The notes beneath the pieces were generated by a model. That model saw only the letters and a program-made list of their open reading frames with translations, ran no database searches and was not told where the DNA came from. Positions 11,017-21,188 of a stretch of DNA of 64,000 bases are shown one piece after another. Every line of letters begins with the position of its first letter. The stretch's first letter is position 1. A program made the position numbers and the translations under genes. Source of the DNA: Nigrospora sphaerica. Taxonomy: Eukaryota; Ascomycota; Sordariomycetes; Amphisphaeriales; Apiosporaceae. The stretch spans positions 620,001-684,000 of the forward strand of contig JAGVVL010000022.1 of assembly GCA_018287875.1 (NCBI GenBank), given 5' to 3'.

Positions 11017-11794
11017 ATGTCTGCCGGTTTGTTCGCACCTCGCCTGTTCTCTGGTGCTCATTTTGCTAACTTTTCGCTTCATAGCGGTTGGCCAGGGCAG
11101 TGGCGGGCGTGCGCCTTTCCAGGGCAGCGGCAAGCCTGGCCGCGATCACGAGGACAGCGAGTCCGACATAGACCCCGAGGAACTCAAGCGCGCCAGAGAG
11201 CTCATCAAGCGCGCCAGGGCCAAGGACAAGGCTCGCAAGGCCGCCAGCCCGTCTCGCGCTGAGATGGCTATTCTGCGGCGCCAGAAAGGTGACTTGCGCT
11301 TCACACCCTGTCTCCCCTGTTTGCGTGGTGCCGAGCGTCATTCTCGTGGCCATTGCCACGATACTCGCTTGCCAGGTGCCTTGAAGTGCTACGAGTGCAC
11401 TTTAAACAACCATCAGTGCGAGGAGGTGCCCGAGTGGCTTGCCCTAGCTGCTCGTTCCCTGTTGCGTGAGCTGAACCGCCCGGTCCAGAACGTTGTGAGT
11501 ACCTTTTTGCTGCTGATTCTCCTGCTGGCTGTTCTGACAGGCTTGAAGCCTCAGATTCGTCGCATGAGAGCAACCGTGAAGGGCTTGCGCGACCTGCATG
11601 GCCTTCCCGATGACCACACGCTTCTTGGAGGCGACGTGGGCTCTCCTGAGCCTCGCAGCGCTCCTGCGTCCGACAGCTCTTCGCCGCTCTCTTCCCCTCC
11701 ACCTTCTGAGTCTTCTCCAGCGCCCGAGACGCCTACGCCTGGCCCTAGTGCGCGTACCAAGCTGCCTGAGAGGCGTGGCGAGCGGAGAAAGTAG
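11017..11794 (+). CDS. Six-cysteine protein gene, antisense within Copia
   Basis: The ATG at 11017 is followed by a good intron, 11027-11084 (donor GTTTGT, branch GCTAAC, acceptor ATAG), after which the frame stays open. Features in order: an acidic stretch (EDSESDIDPEE); a Lys/Arg/Ala helix; a cysteine cluster with C-x2-C, a single C, then C-x2-C-x6-C (FTPCLPCLRGAERHS...KCYECTLNNHQC); and a Ser/Pro-rich tail. The cysteine pattern resembles fungal DUF3716-type motifs and is likely zinc binding. A GTGAGT...CAG pair at 11495-11540 looks like a second intron but would shift the frame; if it is not spliced, it encodes a hydrophobic stretch. The TAG at 11792 is followed by 52 more open codons to 11953, suggesting a recent CAG-to-TAG change. 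The gene lies between Copia pol and its 3' LTR, on the other strand. Function unknown. Confidence 0.55.
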
Positions 11795-11995
11795 GACTTG
11801 AGCTCGAGCTCCAGTTCCTCCAGTGTTTCCGGCGACAATCCTGCGGAGCTTGGCCCCATTGTGGAGCTCAGGGAGCGCGCTCCTCGCGTGCAGTACCACA
11901 CGAAGGAGGCTCAGAGGAAGGGAAAGCAGGGTCGGTGCGTTTATAGATACTAAAGCCCTGCTCTTAGCAGCAGGTAGTATCTTGTCCACGATGCT

Positions 11996-14290
11996 TTAAG
12001 ATTCTTCAATCCATATGCGTTGTTTTCCATTCTCTGCTTCCTCAATCGCTTGTCGGATGTCCTGAAGGTTGAGAGTCGCTCTAAATTGCTCAAATCTCGC
12101 CCGTGGTATATTCTTCGTTAGTCCGTCGGCTGGCATGTCCTTTGTGGCGAGATAGATCAATTGAAATGAGCCCCTGGAGTATTCTTGGCGGAGCCAGAGG
12201 TTGTGTATATCAACGTGCCTTAGCTTCGTAGATACCCTCTCCTGATTGCCGATGACAAGGCGTATCGTCTGCTGGTTATCGCAGGAGATGCTAAAAGGCA
12301 CGTCCAGGACGAGTTGGATGTCTCTGAATAGCCTCTGAAGTGCCATGGTCTCCTTGGCTGTCTCGCTGAGCGCCAGAAGCTCTGCCTCCGTGGTGGAAGT
12401 GGTAACTGTCGCTTGTCGGCTGGCCTTCCAGGCTACTGGTCCTCCGAATAGCTGGATGAGGTATCCCTGGGAAGAACGACGCGTCTCCGGATCGTCTGCA
12501 AATGAAGCATCCGTTGAGATAACTAGCGCTTGTGGGATAGACTGCACTGGTTTCTTCATTCCGTAGCGTATCGACACGTATCGAGTGCTAAACGCGTACC
12601 GTATGCACCAGTCAGCTGCCTCGAGATGCTCTTGACTTGGATTCGTGAGGAAGCGAGATAGCTGTGAGCAGGCGAAGGAAAGGTCCGGCCTGATCATAAT
12701 AGCGCTGTAGAGGATGCTCCCAACGCGTTCCTGGTAAGCTTTAACTCGGTGAGCTGGAGCAGTGTCTTGATAAGCTTCCAAGGCTGTGGACGGGAGTGGC
12801 GTCGCTGGTGACTTGTCGTCCTGGAGGTTAAAACGTCTCGCTATCTTCTCAAGATAGCTGTCATGCGAGAGCCAGAGTAATCCCTCGTTTCTCTTACGAG
12901 TGACCCTGACCCCCAGGTAGTAGCCCACAGATCCTTGGTCTTTTAGCTCATAAATCCCCTTGAGGGCTTCGATTAAGGCGAGTGCCTCCTCTTTAGCTTG
13001 TGGGCTATAACAGACTAGGAAATCGTCCACATAGAACACAACGAAGATCGTGCGTTTCTCGTTATAGAACAGGCAGGGTTCCTCAGGTGTGCTAACAAGC
13101 CCAAGTCTTCGAAGTGAGCTCGAGAAGTCTCGGAACCATAGTTGAGGTGATTCCTTGAGTCCATAGAGTGCTCTGTTCAGCTTGAGACAGTATCCTGGCC
13201 TCTCATAGCCTGGTGGATGTTCCACGAAGATTGGTTCGGAGTTTTCTGCGAAAAGTGCGTTCAGGAATGCGTTAACAACGTCGAACTGTCTGACTTCCCA
13301 GTCGAAGTAGGCTGCTAGGGCCATGATAATCCTGAAGGACTTCGAGGCTAGCGTGGCAGCGTACGTGCTGGCTAATGAAGTGACAATCTGCTTATCTCCT
13401 CGCACGCAGATCCTTGCTTTGCAGCGAAGGTGCTTATTGTTCTCATCGAATTTATCGGTGAAAACCCATTTCAAGGGCAGCTTGAAGAGCGAGGGAGCGT
13501 CTGAAACCTCCTCCCAGGCTTTCATAGCCACTGCCTTGTCGATCTCGAGCTTGGTAGCTTGTCTGAACTGATCTCCTCTGGGGTGAGTAGCTAATTCACG
13601 CCAGGACTTGGGTGGAGGTGCGAAGCCCTGCGGTCCGCTTGGTTCGTCTAGCTCCTTAAGTGCTCTTTGAGACCGTGTTGACGCGAATATTCGCGCATAA
13701 ATGGTTCTCAGGAGGTCCTCATCTTGGTTTGTGGCCTCCTTAGCGAGACAGGTGCTTAGGAGAGCATCGAGATGATCAGTCTCTTGTTGGGTTATCTCCT
13801 TGAGCCCGAATAGCAGCGAAAGGAACGACTGCTGATCCGTTTCCTGTTCTCTCTGGAGTCTCGAGCTCCTCCTCGCCGGTTGCGTCGGCTGTGAGGCTCG
13901 GGATCTCCTACCCCTAGTTGCTCTGCGGCTCTCAGGCGGTCTCTGGTCCGTCTCTTCGTCAAGAGGCCGAACAATAATTTCGTCATGGATCTCTTCTTGT
14001 AGATCCGTCTCTGGAGTCTGACCTTGCAGTCTCTGAGGAGTTATCCTCTGGTCTGGAGACTGACCATGCAGTCTCTGAGGAGCTATGCTCCGGTCTGGTG
14101 TCCCAGTTGAGCTCGTCGGCCTGCGCGCCGAGATGCCTGCTGGTTCTGACACTTCGGGTGAGCCTGAGAGTGGCCGCTCTGCTGCTCGTCCCGTGTTTTC
14201 TGACCCTGACTCTCCAGCAGTTGCAACTGGCTGGTGATCACTGGATCTATGCCGTGGTTCGCTTGTGAGGTGTTCCGTAGGGTAAAGCAT
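11996..14290 (-). pseudogene. Copia pol, reverse transcriptase and RNase H part
   Basis: This 764-residue frame is the C-terminal half of a Copia polyprotein. A low-complexity linker comes first. The RVT_2 reverse transcriptase follows, with LKWVFTDKFDENN, RQFDVVNAFLNA, ALYGLKESPQLW and the catalytic YVDD in VVFYVDDFLVCY. The RNase H has STDASFADD, TTSTTEAELLAL and CDNQQT, and LRHVDIHNLWLRQE and KDMPADGLTK close the chain. All these blocks look intact. The frame is offset by one base from the upstream segment: SEPEGENS lies in this frame where the other frame reads VSRRAKTA. It would therefore be translated only with a frameshift near 14290-14325, and this copy is called a pseudogene part. 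Confidence 0.85.
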
Positions 14291-14754
14291 GCTGTTTTCG
14301 CCCTCCGGCTCACTTGACTGGCGACCAGGCGTAGAAGTCCTGTCTGTGCATCCGACATCCTAGGCCCATGAATTCCTTGGATGTCTTCAGGTGCGCATCT
14401 CACCCCCGAGTTCTTGTCGACTGGTCCCTCAGGTGTGTCCGGCACCCCCGAGTCCACGAGATGAGCCTCTCGAGTGGAGTCGGGACGTGTTTCAGGACTT
14501 ATGGCGTCGTCTAGCTCCTCAAGAGCTTCCCAGAGCGGCATCGACTCGTTTGTAAAGCCTGCTTCGCTCAATGGGATCTCTGAGGGCTGAACTTCCAGAT
14601 ATTCTATCGCCTCTGGCTCAAGACGTTGCGAGTCTCGGCTAGAATAGAACTGCGTCTCGTCGAAGGTGACGTCTCGCGTCTGAATGACTCTGCCGTGCTT
14701 GGGCAACCAGATCCTGTAGATGTTCCTAGCGGCGTAACCTACTAGATAACCGAT
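14291..14754 (-). pseudogene. Copia pol linker between TAG stop and frameshift
   Basis: Directly after the integrase frame, reading through a TAG at about 14752-14754, the same frame continues IGYLVGYAARNIYRIWLPKHG. This is the standard segment following the Copia integrase. The stop therefore replaces a sense codon, most simply CAG (Gln), by a C-to-T change. The frame stays open through an acidic Ser/Pro-rich linker and meets the RT frame only by a one-base shift near 14290-14325. Confidence 0.75.
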
Positions 14755-17376
14755 CTAAGCCCTTGGTTGAACTTTGAACGCTCGTCGGTCCAGCCCAGCC
14801 GCTCGTCTCTGGTGTAACGCATACGCTTTACAGCCGAACACGTATATCCCAGACCAGTCTGGCCGCAGGTCTGCGTGGATGTCACGCACCTGAGCTGGGC
14901 TATACCGCTCCTCATTCTGCAAAAACCAGGAGTCTAGCACCTCATCTGGGCTTCGGAAGCGTTGCGCCTGTGATGGGCACATGTTGATGAGCTTCGTTGC
15001 CGCTCTCGTTGCTTCCGGCCAGAGCGCCTCGGGTAGCTTGGCGTGCTCCCTTAGCTTCAGTGCCCTATTGATGACCTCCTGACCTGCTCTTTCTGAGCCC
15101 CCATTCGGCTCATGGGTGTTCGGAGGGGATATCTCCAGTTCGATTCCTTCCTCCTCTGCCCAACGCTCATATTCGGTCATGCCCTGGATTGCTATCACCC
15201 CCTTCTCCCCGTCGTGCTTGAGGATTGCGATGTGAAGGTTGTAGCGCCTGAGGACATGCCTTTCGAAGCTTCGCAGTATTCGAAATAGCTGCGTGTGTGA
15301 CTTGGTAGGCGAAGTGAACGACCAAAGCTTTCCGCTGTAATCATCCTTCAGGACTATTAACCAGCGAGACCCATCATACCCACGTGGATAGTCAAATAGG
15401 TCCCAGAGCACCCTGAAGAATGGTCTTGGGGCTCTTTCTGCTGGAATTCGACTGATAAGTCGTCTGGCGTCCGTAAGTCTGCAAGTCTCACACTCCGTGA
15501 GCGTCTCGCCTTTGAAAGCGACATTCTGTCCTCTCTCAGCGAGCTTTCTGAGCGCATCTCGGCCTAGGTGTCCAGCCCTAGCATGCCAGAGTGCCTCAGA
15601 ATCCATCCGTATCCTTGGTCTTGTTTGTTGAGCTTCACCCGTGGGTGCTTTTCGTATGGCGGGAAACGCTCTCACTGTCCCAGCCGGTGCGGAGATGACT
15701 TGAGAGGCGAAAGAGAAATAGGAGTAAAGAGGCTTGTATTCGAAGAATGTAAGGTTGCCTACTCTTTCCAACTTTCGCACCAGGACGCCTTCTCCGTGCT
15801 CACCATAGCGTAGAGAGCACTCTCTGCCATGGTACCAGATCCCTGCTTTCAGGAGTTTCGCCTCTGAGATGATGTTGGTGTGGAATCCTTCGACTAGTTG
15901 CACGTCATGTAGCACCAGGTCTACCTTGCCACCCTTGGGACTGTTCAGTAAGCCCCTCAGGACCCTTGTGCCTGATCCCTTGATGGAAAAGGCCGACGAC
16001 CCTGCCTCCACAACTGATCCAGGACGCGCAGGAGTGAAGCTTCCCTCCTCAAGTAGCTCCATGGAGTTGACAATGTGCGAGGAACCGCAACTGTCAACGA
16101 CAGTCGACTGTGAGAGGTTGTGCGGGCCGATTTGAGCGGTAACAGCCAGGTTAATGTTGGCAGGCATGGGAAAGGTCTCAGGGACGATAGTAACCGCGAC
16201 GAACGGTTCAGCGGTGGTCTGTCCTGCTCCCTCACCTGGCTTCTTCTCCTCGATGAGCTTGCGGAGTGTGCCCCAGTGATTGGACATGGCTCTTTCTCGT
16301 ATTTCCTTTGCCTTAGCGTTGGTGAGGCCTCGGAACTTGACTCCGTTAGGTAGGAGGTCCGCAGAGCCATTCAGGGCAAACTGGAGACGTCTGCACACCC
16401 TGGGTTCCCATTGGTGCTTCTCTCCGCGAGGCAGGCAGGGACAGGCGTGTAGAGTGCCATTCTTCCGCTTTCTCGCCTGTGAGGTGGTCTGATGGGCTTC
16501 TCCTTGATCTCCTAACGTGGTGAATGACTTGTGACGTCTGTCTAGCGTGCTAGAAGAAGTCACCTGCTCAAGAAAGATGGAGCTCAGCTGAGTTAGCGTG
16601 AGTAGTTCCTTTCCCGTCACTTCGGCTTTGAGGATATCGTCCAATTGAATCTGAGCCCATTGTGGAGCCATGCGCTCACGAACTGCCTTCAGAAACGCCT
16701 TTATTGCAAGTGCGCCTTGCACTTCAGGGATCCCATGGGCATCGGCGAGAGCGTGAATAGCGGTGAACTCGGCGTGCCAGGCTTCTGGAGAGATTCCCCC
16801 CTTTGACGCGCTTGTCAGGACTCGCTGGTAGCGTTCTTGTATTGCGGAGAGGACAGAGGAGTCCGCCGGCTGATACTGCTTCCTTAGTTCCTTAAGCAGC
16901 TTCTGGAGCGTGTTGGTCTTGCTTCGCTCGACAGTCGTGGTCGTTCCGCTCTCAATAGCAGCGGTGGCTTCGGTGGCTATTCTGACAAGCTCGAGTTTCT
17001 TCTCCTGGGCTTCGATGCGTCCGTAAGCTGCTGTGAGATACTCCTTTTTGACCGTCTGCTTGACCCATTCGGTCAGAAACAGATAATGGTTGTTGAGAGT
17101 GTTCCAAGTGCTTGTATCGGCGGCAAAGGTTCGCAGTTCTCGTTGAAAGCGCCTCTCTGCTGCGTCCAGTGCAGTCGGAGAGTCTGAATTCGCTCCTTGA
17201 GGCTCCTGGTAGACTGGCCTTTCTGGAGGTGTGTTGATGTAGCTATTAGGCTCCGCGTCTGGGTTGATGTAGTCCCAGATACGTCGATCTTCAGCTCCTC
17301 TCCGAAGCGAGTTGTACCAATCAGGCCAGTCGTACTTGCTGACGAGCAGGACCTTCGTGAGCGTTTGGTCGGACAT
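14755..17376 (-). CDS. Copia Gag, protease and integrase
   Basis: The 873-residue frame starts MSDQTLTKVLLVSKYDWPDW, a Copia-type Gag opening. A Gag helical region follows, with a small Cys/His cluster (CPCLPRGEKHQWEPRVC, about residues 310-330). The protease motif at D428 reads VVDSCGSSHIVN, where the usual D-S/T-G is interrupted by a cysteine. The integrase then has the H-x4-H...C-x2-C finger (HARAGHLG, CETC) and a DDE core (WDLFD, KHDGEKG, NGGSERAGQEV). The ATG is the first in frame and is close to the edge of homology. The frame ends at a TAG that interrupts otherwise continuous pol sequence. Whether the altered protease motif is functional cannot be judged from sequence alone. Confidence 0.85.
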   Translation of the reverse strand: MSDQTLTKVLLVSKYDWPDWYNSLRRGAEDRRIWDYINPDAEPNSYINTPPERPVYQEPQGANSDSPTALDAAERRFQRELRTFAADTSTWNTLNNHYLFLTEWVKQTVKKEYLTAAYGRIEAQEKKLELVRIATEATAAIESGTTTTVERSKTNTLQKLLKELRKQYQPADSSVLSAIQERYQRVLTSASKGGISPEAWHAEFTAIHALADAHGIPEVQGALAIKAFLKAVRERMAPQWAQIQLDDILKAEVTGKELLTLTQLSSIFLEQVTSSSTLDRRHKSFTTLGDQGEAHQTTSQARKRKNGTLHACPCLPRGEKHQWEPRVCRRLQFALNGSADLLPNGVKFRGLTNAKAKEIRERAMSNHWGTLRKLIEEKKPGEGAGQTTAEPFVAVTIVPETFPMPANINLAVTAQIGPHNLSQSTVVDSCGSSHIVNSMELLEEGSFTPARPGSVVEAGSSAFSIKGSGTRVLRGLLNSPKGGKVDLVLHDVQLVEGFHTNIISEAKLLKAGIWYHGRECSLRYGEHGEGVLVRKLERVGNLTFFEYKPLYSYFSFASQVISAPAGTVRAFPAIRKAPTGEAQQTRPRIRMDSEALWHARAGHLGRDALRKLAERGQNVAFKGETLTECETCRLTDARRLISRIPAERAPRPFFRVLWDLFDYPRGYDGSRWLIVLKDDYSGKLWSFTSPTKSHTQLFRILRSFERHVLRRYNLHIAILKHDGEKGVIAIQGMTEYERWAEEEGIELEISPPNTHEPNGGSERAGQEVINRALKLREHAKLPEALWPEATRAATKLINMCPSQAQRFRSPDEVLDSWFLQNEERYSPAQVRDIHADLRPDWSGIYVFGCKAYALHQRRAAGLDRRAFKVQPRA

Positions 17377-17610
17377 GTTTAACAGGGTTCGCAGTGAGGC
17401 TGGTCTCAGCTGCGAGTAAATGGATGGATGGATGGAAATGGGGTTTGAAGAGAGTCCTCACGATCCTGAGACTTGTGCAGCGTTTTAAGTGCGTTGAAAG
17501 ACGCAAGTAAAGGCCGGGCTCATAACTGTGGCACAAAAAACGGACCCGTTAATTGCCTTGCAGTAACTGCGCCTTATATGCGACATAATCTCTATATTCA
17601 ATTTCTTATT

Positions 17611-18785
17611 ATGAAGCAATTTTCACAAGCAGAACTTCAAGAAGCCCTAACTGCTATTGCAGCTGTACAGGTCCAGAAGAGCCGGTCTATCTACTCGCAG
17701 CGTGTTAATGGCGCCTCAATCGAGGTAAGTCGCTTATGGTTCCGATATCTTCAACTGCCGGAGATCCAGAGGGTGAAGCCGGCTAACCGCCACAACATGG
17801 ATGAAGAAGGACTCCTAGAAGGTGCTGGATCGAACGGTCTAGTACTTGTAGGTTCCGAAAAGCGCTCAGTCCGAAAGAAACAGCCTGGTTCTCGTGCTTG
17901 GACGTCCTTCATTGAATGTATCTCTACTCAAGGCCGCGCCCTGCCCCCATTAGTCATTTTCAAGGGCAAGACGGTTCAACAGCAATGGTTCCCGCTCGAT
18001 TTAAGCCAATTTGGAGGCTGGCAGTTTACTGCAACCGAAAACGGATGGATCACAGACGAAACAGCGCTCGAGGGCTCAAGAAAGTCTTTATCCCAAATAC
18101 CACCCCGGAAGACCCTTCCGAGTACCGCCTACTTGTTATGGACGGCCATGGCAGCCATAAAACGACTGATTTTATGTTCCAATGCTTCTCTCATCTGATA
18201 TATCTTCTTTTTTTGCCCCCTCATACCTCTCACGTTCTTCAAGCTCTCGATCTAGCCGTTTTCAGTTCCTTAAAATCGGCGTACCGGAAAGAGCTTGGAT
18301 TTCTAACCCAGTTAACGGACTCAACGGTAGTTGGCAAGCGGAATTTCCTTGCCTGCTATCAGAAGGCTCGTTTAGCCGGCCTTACCGGTCAGAATATCCG
18401 GAATGGGTGGAAAGCCACCGGTCTCTGGCCGGTTAATATGGCTAAACCGCTTCTAAGCTGGAATCTGGTTCAAAATACACACCAAACAACACCCGATACA
18501 GCAAATTCGAAGCAATCCCACTCTAAAAGAGCCTTTTTAACACGTCTAAAGAGATCCCATACTTCTACAGTGGTGTGGTTGACTCCAAAGAAGACGTCGG
18601 ACTTCAAGGACCAAGTGCAGCTTTCGAACCAGCTAGCGGAACACTCAACCACACAACGGCTACTCTTCCGGAAAATCCAAAAGGCCTTTGATGAAAATAA
18701 TGTCAATTGGCTACCGCGCAAAGGCAAATTCAGGCTCTTGAAGCTAGGATTGAGACTATTAAACCAAGAAAGAGGAAGAAGGTAG
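17611..18785 (+). pseudogene. Fot1/pogo transposase, degenerate
   Basis: Starts MKQFSQAELQEALTAIAA and then jumps to VQVQKSRSIYSQRVNG. The intact copy has about 87 residues (helix-turn-helix CENP-B-like DNA-binding region) between these points. The DDE_1 core follows: NMDEEGLLEGAG, then a frameshift near 18065, then MDGHGSHKTTDF and LQALDLAVFSS. The three acidic positions (NMDE, MDGHGS, LDLAVF) remain, but in different frames. A second frameshift near 18710 (after FDENN) alters the C-terminus. The protein cannot bind terminal repeats or transpose. The deletion junction shows a short shared GCAGC, consistent with microhomology-mediated loss. Confidence 0.85.
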
Positions 18786-18797
18786 ATTTAAGCCCTA

Positions 18798-19086
18798 TGT
18801 CAAGGAGCGGGCAGGCAGGCGGATAACAGAATCGATTTAGGTTCTATGCTACAGGTCCAGGTTCCTATTCTGTCGGTACAGGTCAGACTTGGTGGACAGG
18901 ACGTAGCTTGGAGAGCTACAACTGAAGTCTTCTCGGTCGCAGACTTCTTATCTAAATCCCCAACGGAGGTCCGTACTGAGCGGTCTTAATAGAACTCCAT
19001 CACGGGACGACTAATCCGTAGCCAGTTTAGGATGTCTCAGAGGCTGCCCTATGCCGGTACGGTCTGTCACGGTCCACCCCGTGACA
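18798..19086. repeat. Solo LTR with 5-bp target duplication
   Basis: A 289-bp block begins TGTCAAGG and ends CCGTGACA, flanked on both sides by CCCTA (18793-18797 and 19087-19091). In the other Fot1-like copy the flanking sequence is continuous (AGCCCTAATTCGAAG), so the empty site is known. This is a solo LTR left by recombination between the two LTRs of an element. Its family does not match the Copia or Gypsy LTRs in this window. Confidence 0.85.
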
Positions 19087-19275
19087 CCCTAATTCGAAGT
19101 TTGCAAATATCGAAGACATCCACCGGACTCAACTGGCGGTTGGGGAAATTGAAATTGGTCTAAATGAAGAGAGCGATAGCGAAAGCCTAAGCGAGGCTGG
19201 TTTTTGTATTAGAGTTGTCATTAATTGAGGCTGCATCTGAAGTTCTATTGAAAGGGTTGGTTTTAAGCGTGGTGT

Positions 19276-19325
19276 TGCTGGGGGGCCCAAATGTGGGGGG
19301 GGCCCAAATGGGGGTCCTCGAACCT
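19276..19325. repeat. Right terminal inverted repeat of Fot1-like copy A
   Basis: Contains two direct copies of a G-run followed by CCCAAAT and ends GGTCCTCGAACCT before TA. It has one extra C near the tip compared with the two ends of the other copy. Confidence 0.8.
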
Positions 19326-19327
19326 TA

Positions 19328-19975
19328 GTTAGTCCTACAATGACAATCTACCAGTTGCACTCTCTGCTTCTTAGTAGTATGTGCGTTCAATCAATAGCCA
19401 CGGCAAGCAACGACAGGGTTTTACTTTTGTCGCGATTTCCCAACGTTAGCAGAATATACTGGAACAAACCAACGTCATTAGCCCGTCTTTGGTGTACTTG
19501 ACGTGATTCAATATAACGTGTCTTTTCGCTGCGTATGTAGACAGTGGCCCAGAAGGAAGGAATGGACGCTGCCCATTGTTCAACGTGAACCTATCCCCGC
19601 ATTACACATGACTGCTTCTCCCTCTACATAGTCAACTGCGTTACCATTCTTTAGTCATGTCCCAAGCTAGATTTCCGAGGCAAATGGCAGAAAATTCAGT
19701 GGGTACGTGAATGCTGCGGACTGTATCCAAACTAGCTTTTTCCCTCTTCTCCCGTAGTACCAATGGGCCCATAAAGTGGACGGTAATGCCATCTCAACAC
19801 TACAGTATCCAAATCAAGAGCTTCGAATTTTTCAGCAAGGAACGTAGACCCGCTATATGGTCTTAAAGTATGCACTGGACTCGTAGGCCATCTCCGATGG
19901 TCCCATTAGATCGCCATCCATAGGCTTTTAGAACAGCAGTTGCATGCGCTAGGCGAGGGCGACAGCCTTCAACGA
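19328..19975. other. Intergenic, nothing recognised
   Basis: This lies between the Fot1-like terminus and the 3' end of the chitinase frame. It presumably holds the chitinase 3' untranslated region. No gene or repeat was recognised. Confidence 0.4.
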
Positions 19976-20989
19976 TTATTTCATCCCCTCCGCAATATTT
20001 GCGTAGATGCTGTCGGGATAGTGCAAATTATTCTGATAATGCCTCATCGCTCCCAGAGCAGCGTAACTCGCTGCAATCAGGCTCTGGGAATCATTTCGGT
20101 CGCCACTTGCCTCCCAAAACATACTTCCGCCTAACTGTCTTTGTTTAAGATATTTTACTTTCTCTGTGACCATGTCTGCCGTATCGAAAGAGATTAACTG
20201 CCTGGTTTTGGAATCATAGGTGAATGTAGCTCTAGAGACAAGGTCGGTTTGCGGCTGCTCGTTGTTGAGTGGAAGGGCTTTGTTATCCCAGACCCCACTC
20301 TCCCAAGAGCCCATGCCGACGCCAGCGTAAGGCTGCCCAAGGCCGAGAGTATTACTGAACCCGCGACCGTAGAGGGGCATACCAAGGACTATCTTGGATG
20401 AAGAGACTCCGGCCGCTAGGTAGTCCGAGACGGCCTTGTCGGTTGAGAATGGAGTTGACTCCGGGTTCTGCGGGTTTGGATACAGGTTTGCTTGGTGTCC
20501 GCTAAAGGAAGAGAAGGACCCTGCATAGTCGTAAGCCATAAGGTTGAAGGTATCCACTATCTGGGCCAGTTTCGCCAGCGGAAGCTTATTGTAATGGTCC
20601 GGACCGGCGGGCATGGCCACGCTCAAATGAAAATGGTAGTTGGGTGTAGCTTTGGCGGCATAGCTGTCGAGAGCAGCTCGCACAGCTTGCAGAAGCAAGA
20701 CAAAGTTGTCTGCCTCGGTTGCGTCGGAAGGGTATTCCCAATCAATATCGATTCCATCGAAGCCCCAATCTTTCATCAAGGACACTGACGAATGAGCGAA
20801 CTGGGCCCTCTTTGCATCTGAGGAAGCGGCAGACGCAAAACGCCCATTTTGGCTGTATGTCCACCCTCCGACAGAAAGCATAACTTTCATATTGCGGTTC
20901 GCTTTCTTGAGAAGATACAATTGCTTGACACAGCCATGGACGTAGTTGCTAGGATCATCCCACGCTCCAATGAAGTCAGCAGCGTACAA
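19976..20989 (-). CDS. GH18 chitinase, 5' part missing or displaced
   Basis: A glycoside hydrolase family 18 endochitinase, which cleaves beta-1,4 linkages of chitin and acts in the wall or outside the cell. The 337-codon frame covers the core. It begins near HGCVKQLYLLKKANRNMK, then SVGGW (residues 39-43) and the catalytic DGIDIDWE (78-85, Glu as acid). LMAYDYAGS, VLGMPLYGRGF, GGSMFWEASGD and a normal C-terminus (NLHYPDSIYANIAEGMK) follow. Family members carry about 75-90 more residues before this point (signal peptide and first beta strands). No ATG lies at the left edge of the frame. The 100 bp upstream hold a few open codons (VYMNFYKHH) and then the terminal repeat of a Fot1-like element inserted at TA. 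The gene is probably 5'-disrupted, though missed upstream exons cannot be excluded. Confidence 0.85.
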   Translation of the reverse strand: MYAADFIGAWDDPSNYVHGCVKQLYLLKKANRNMKVMLSVGGWTYSQNGRFASAASSDAKRAQFAHSSVSLMKDWGFDGIDIDWEYPSDATEADNFVLLLQAVRAALDSYAAKATPNYHFHLSVAMPAGPDHYNKLPLAKLAQIVDTFNLMAYDYAGSFSSFSGHQANLYPNPQNPESTPFSTDKAVSDYLAAGVSSSKIVLGMPLYGRGFSNTLGLGQPYAGVGMGSWESGVWDNKALPLNNEQPQTDLVSRATFTYDSKTRQLISFDTADMVTEKVKYLKQRQLGGSMFWEASGDRNDSQSLIAASYAALGAMRHYQNNLHYPDSIYANIAEGMK

Positions 20990-21092
20990 CTGTCGTGCCA
21001 GGGGAAATCTAGCTGCGGGGTGCTAATTATTAGGGAAACGACAGCCGCACCGGTGGTGTTTGTAAAAATTCATATAGACCCTGAGAATGCTA

Positions 21093-21145
21093 AGTTCGAG
21101 GACCCCCATTTGGGCCCCCCCCACATTTGGGCCCCCCAAAAAAAC
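21093..21145. repeat. Left terminal inverted repeat of copy C
   Basis: AGTTCGAGGACCCCC followed by two ATTTGGGCCCCCC-type units. It is the mirror of 28617-28668 and is preceded by the TA target site. Confidence 0.9.
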
Positions 21146-21188
21146 CACGCTCAAAACTAACCCTATCAACAGAACTTCACATGCAGCC

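Larger units (their letters stand above)
10261..17560 (-). mobile_element. Ty1/Copia retrotransposon, 5' LTR missing
   Basis: The element runs right to left in the order gag, protease, integrase, reverse transcriptase, RNase H, which is the Copia order. It ends at the 181-bp LTR at 10261. The 5' LTR is absent: sequence right of the gag start passes into a Fot1-like element at about 17570. Pol is interrupted by a TAG near 14752 and by a frameshift near 14290-14325, so this copy is probably not autonomous. An extra gene on the opposite strand lies between pol and the 3' LTR. Confidence 0.8.
17571..19325 (+). mobile_element. Fot1/pogo-like DNA transposon, degenerate copy A
   Basis: Homologous to the copy at 21093-28668 but in the opposite orientation. 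The right terminal inverted repeat is present at about 19276-19325, ending GGGGGTCCTCGAAC and followed by TA. The left terminal repeat is missing, so the left end is truncated or replaced near 17570. An internal deletion, a frameshift and a solo LTR insertion make it inactive. Confidence 0.8.

Noticed and set aside
17377..17560. 5' LTR of the Copia element
   Set aside because: The sequence does not match the 181-bp LTR at 10261-10441, so no LTR pair can be claimed.
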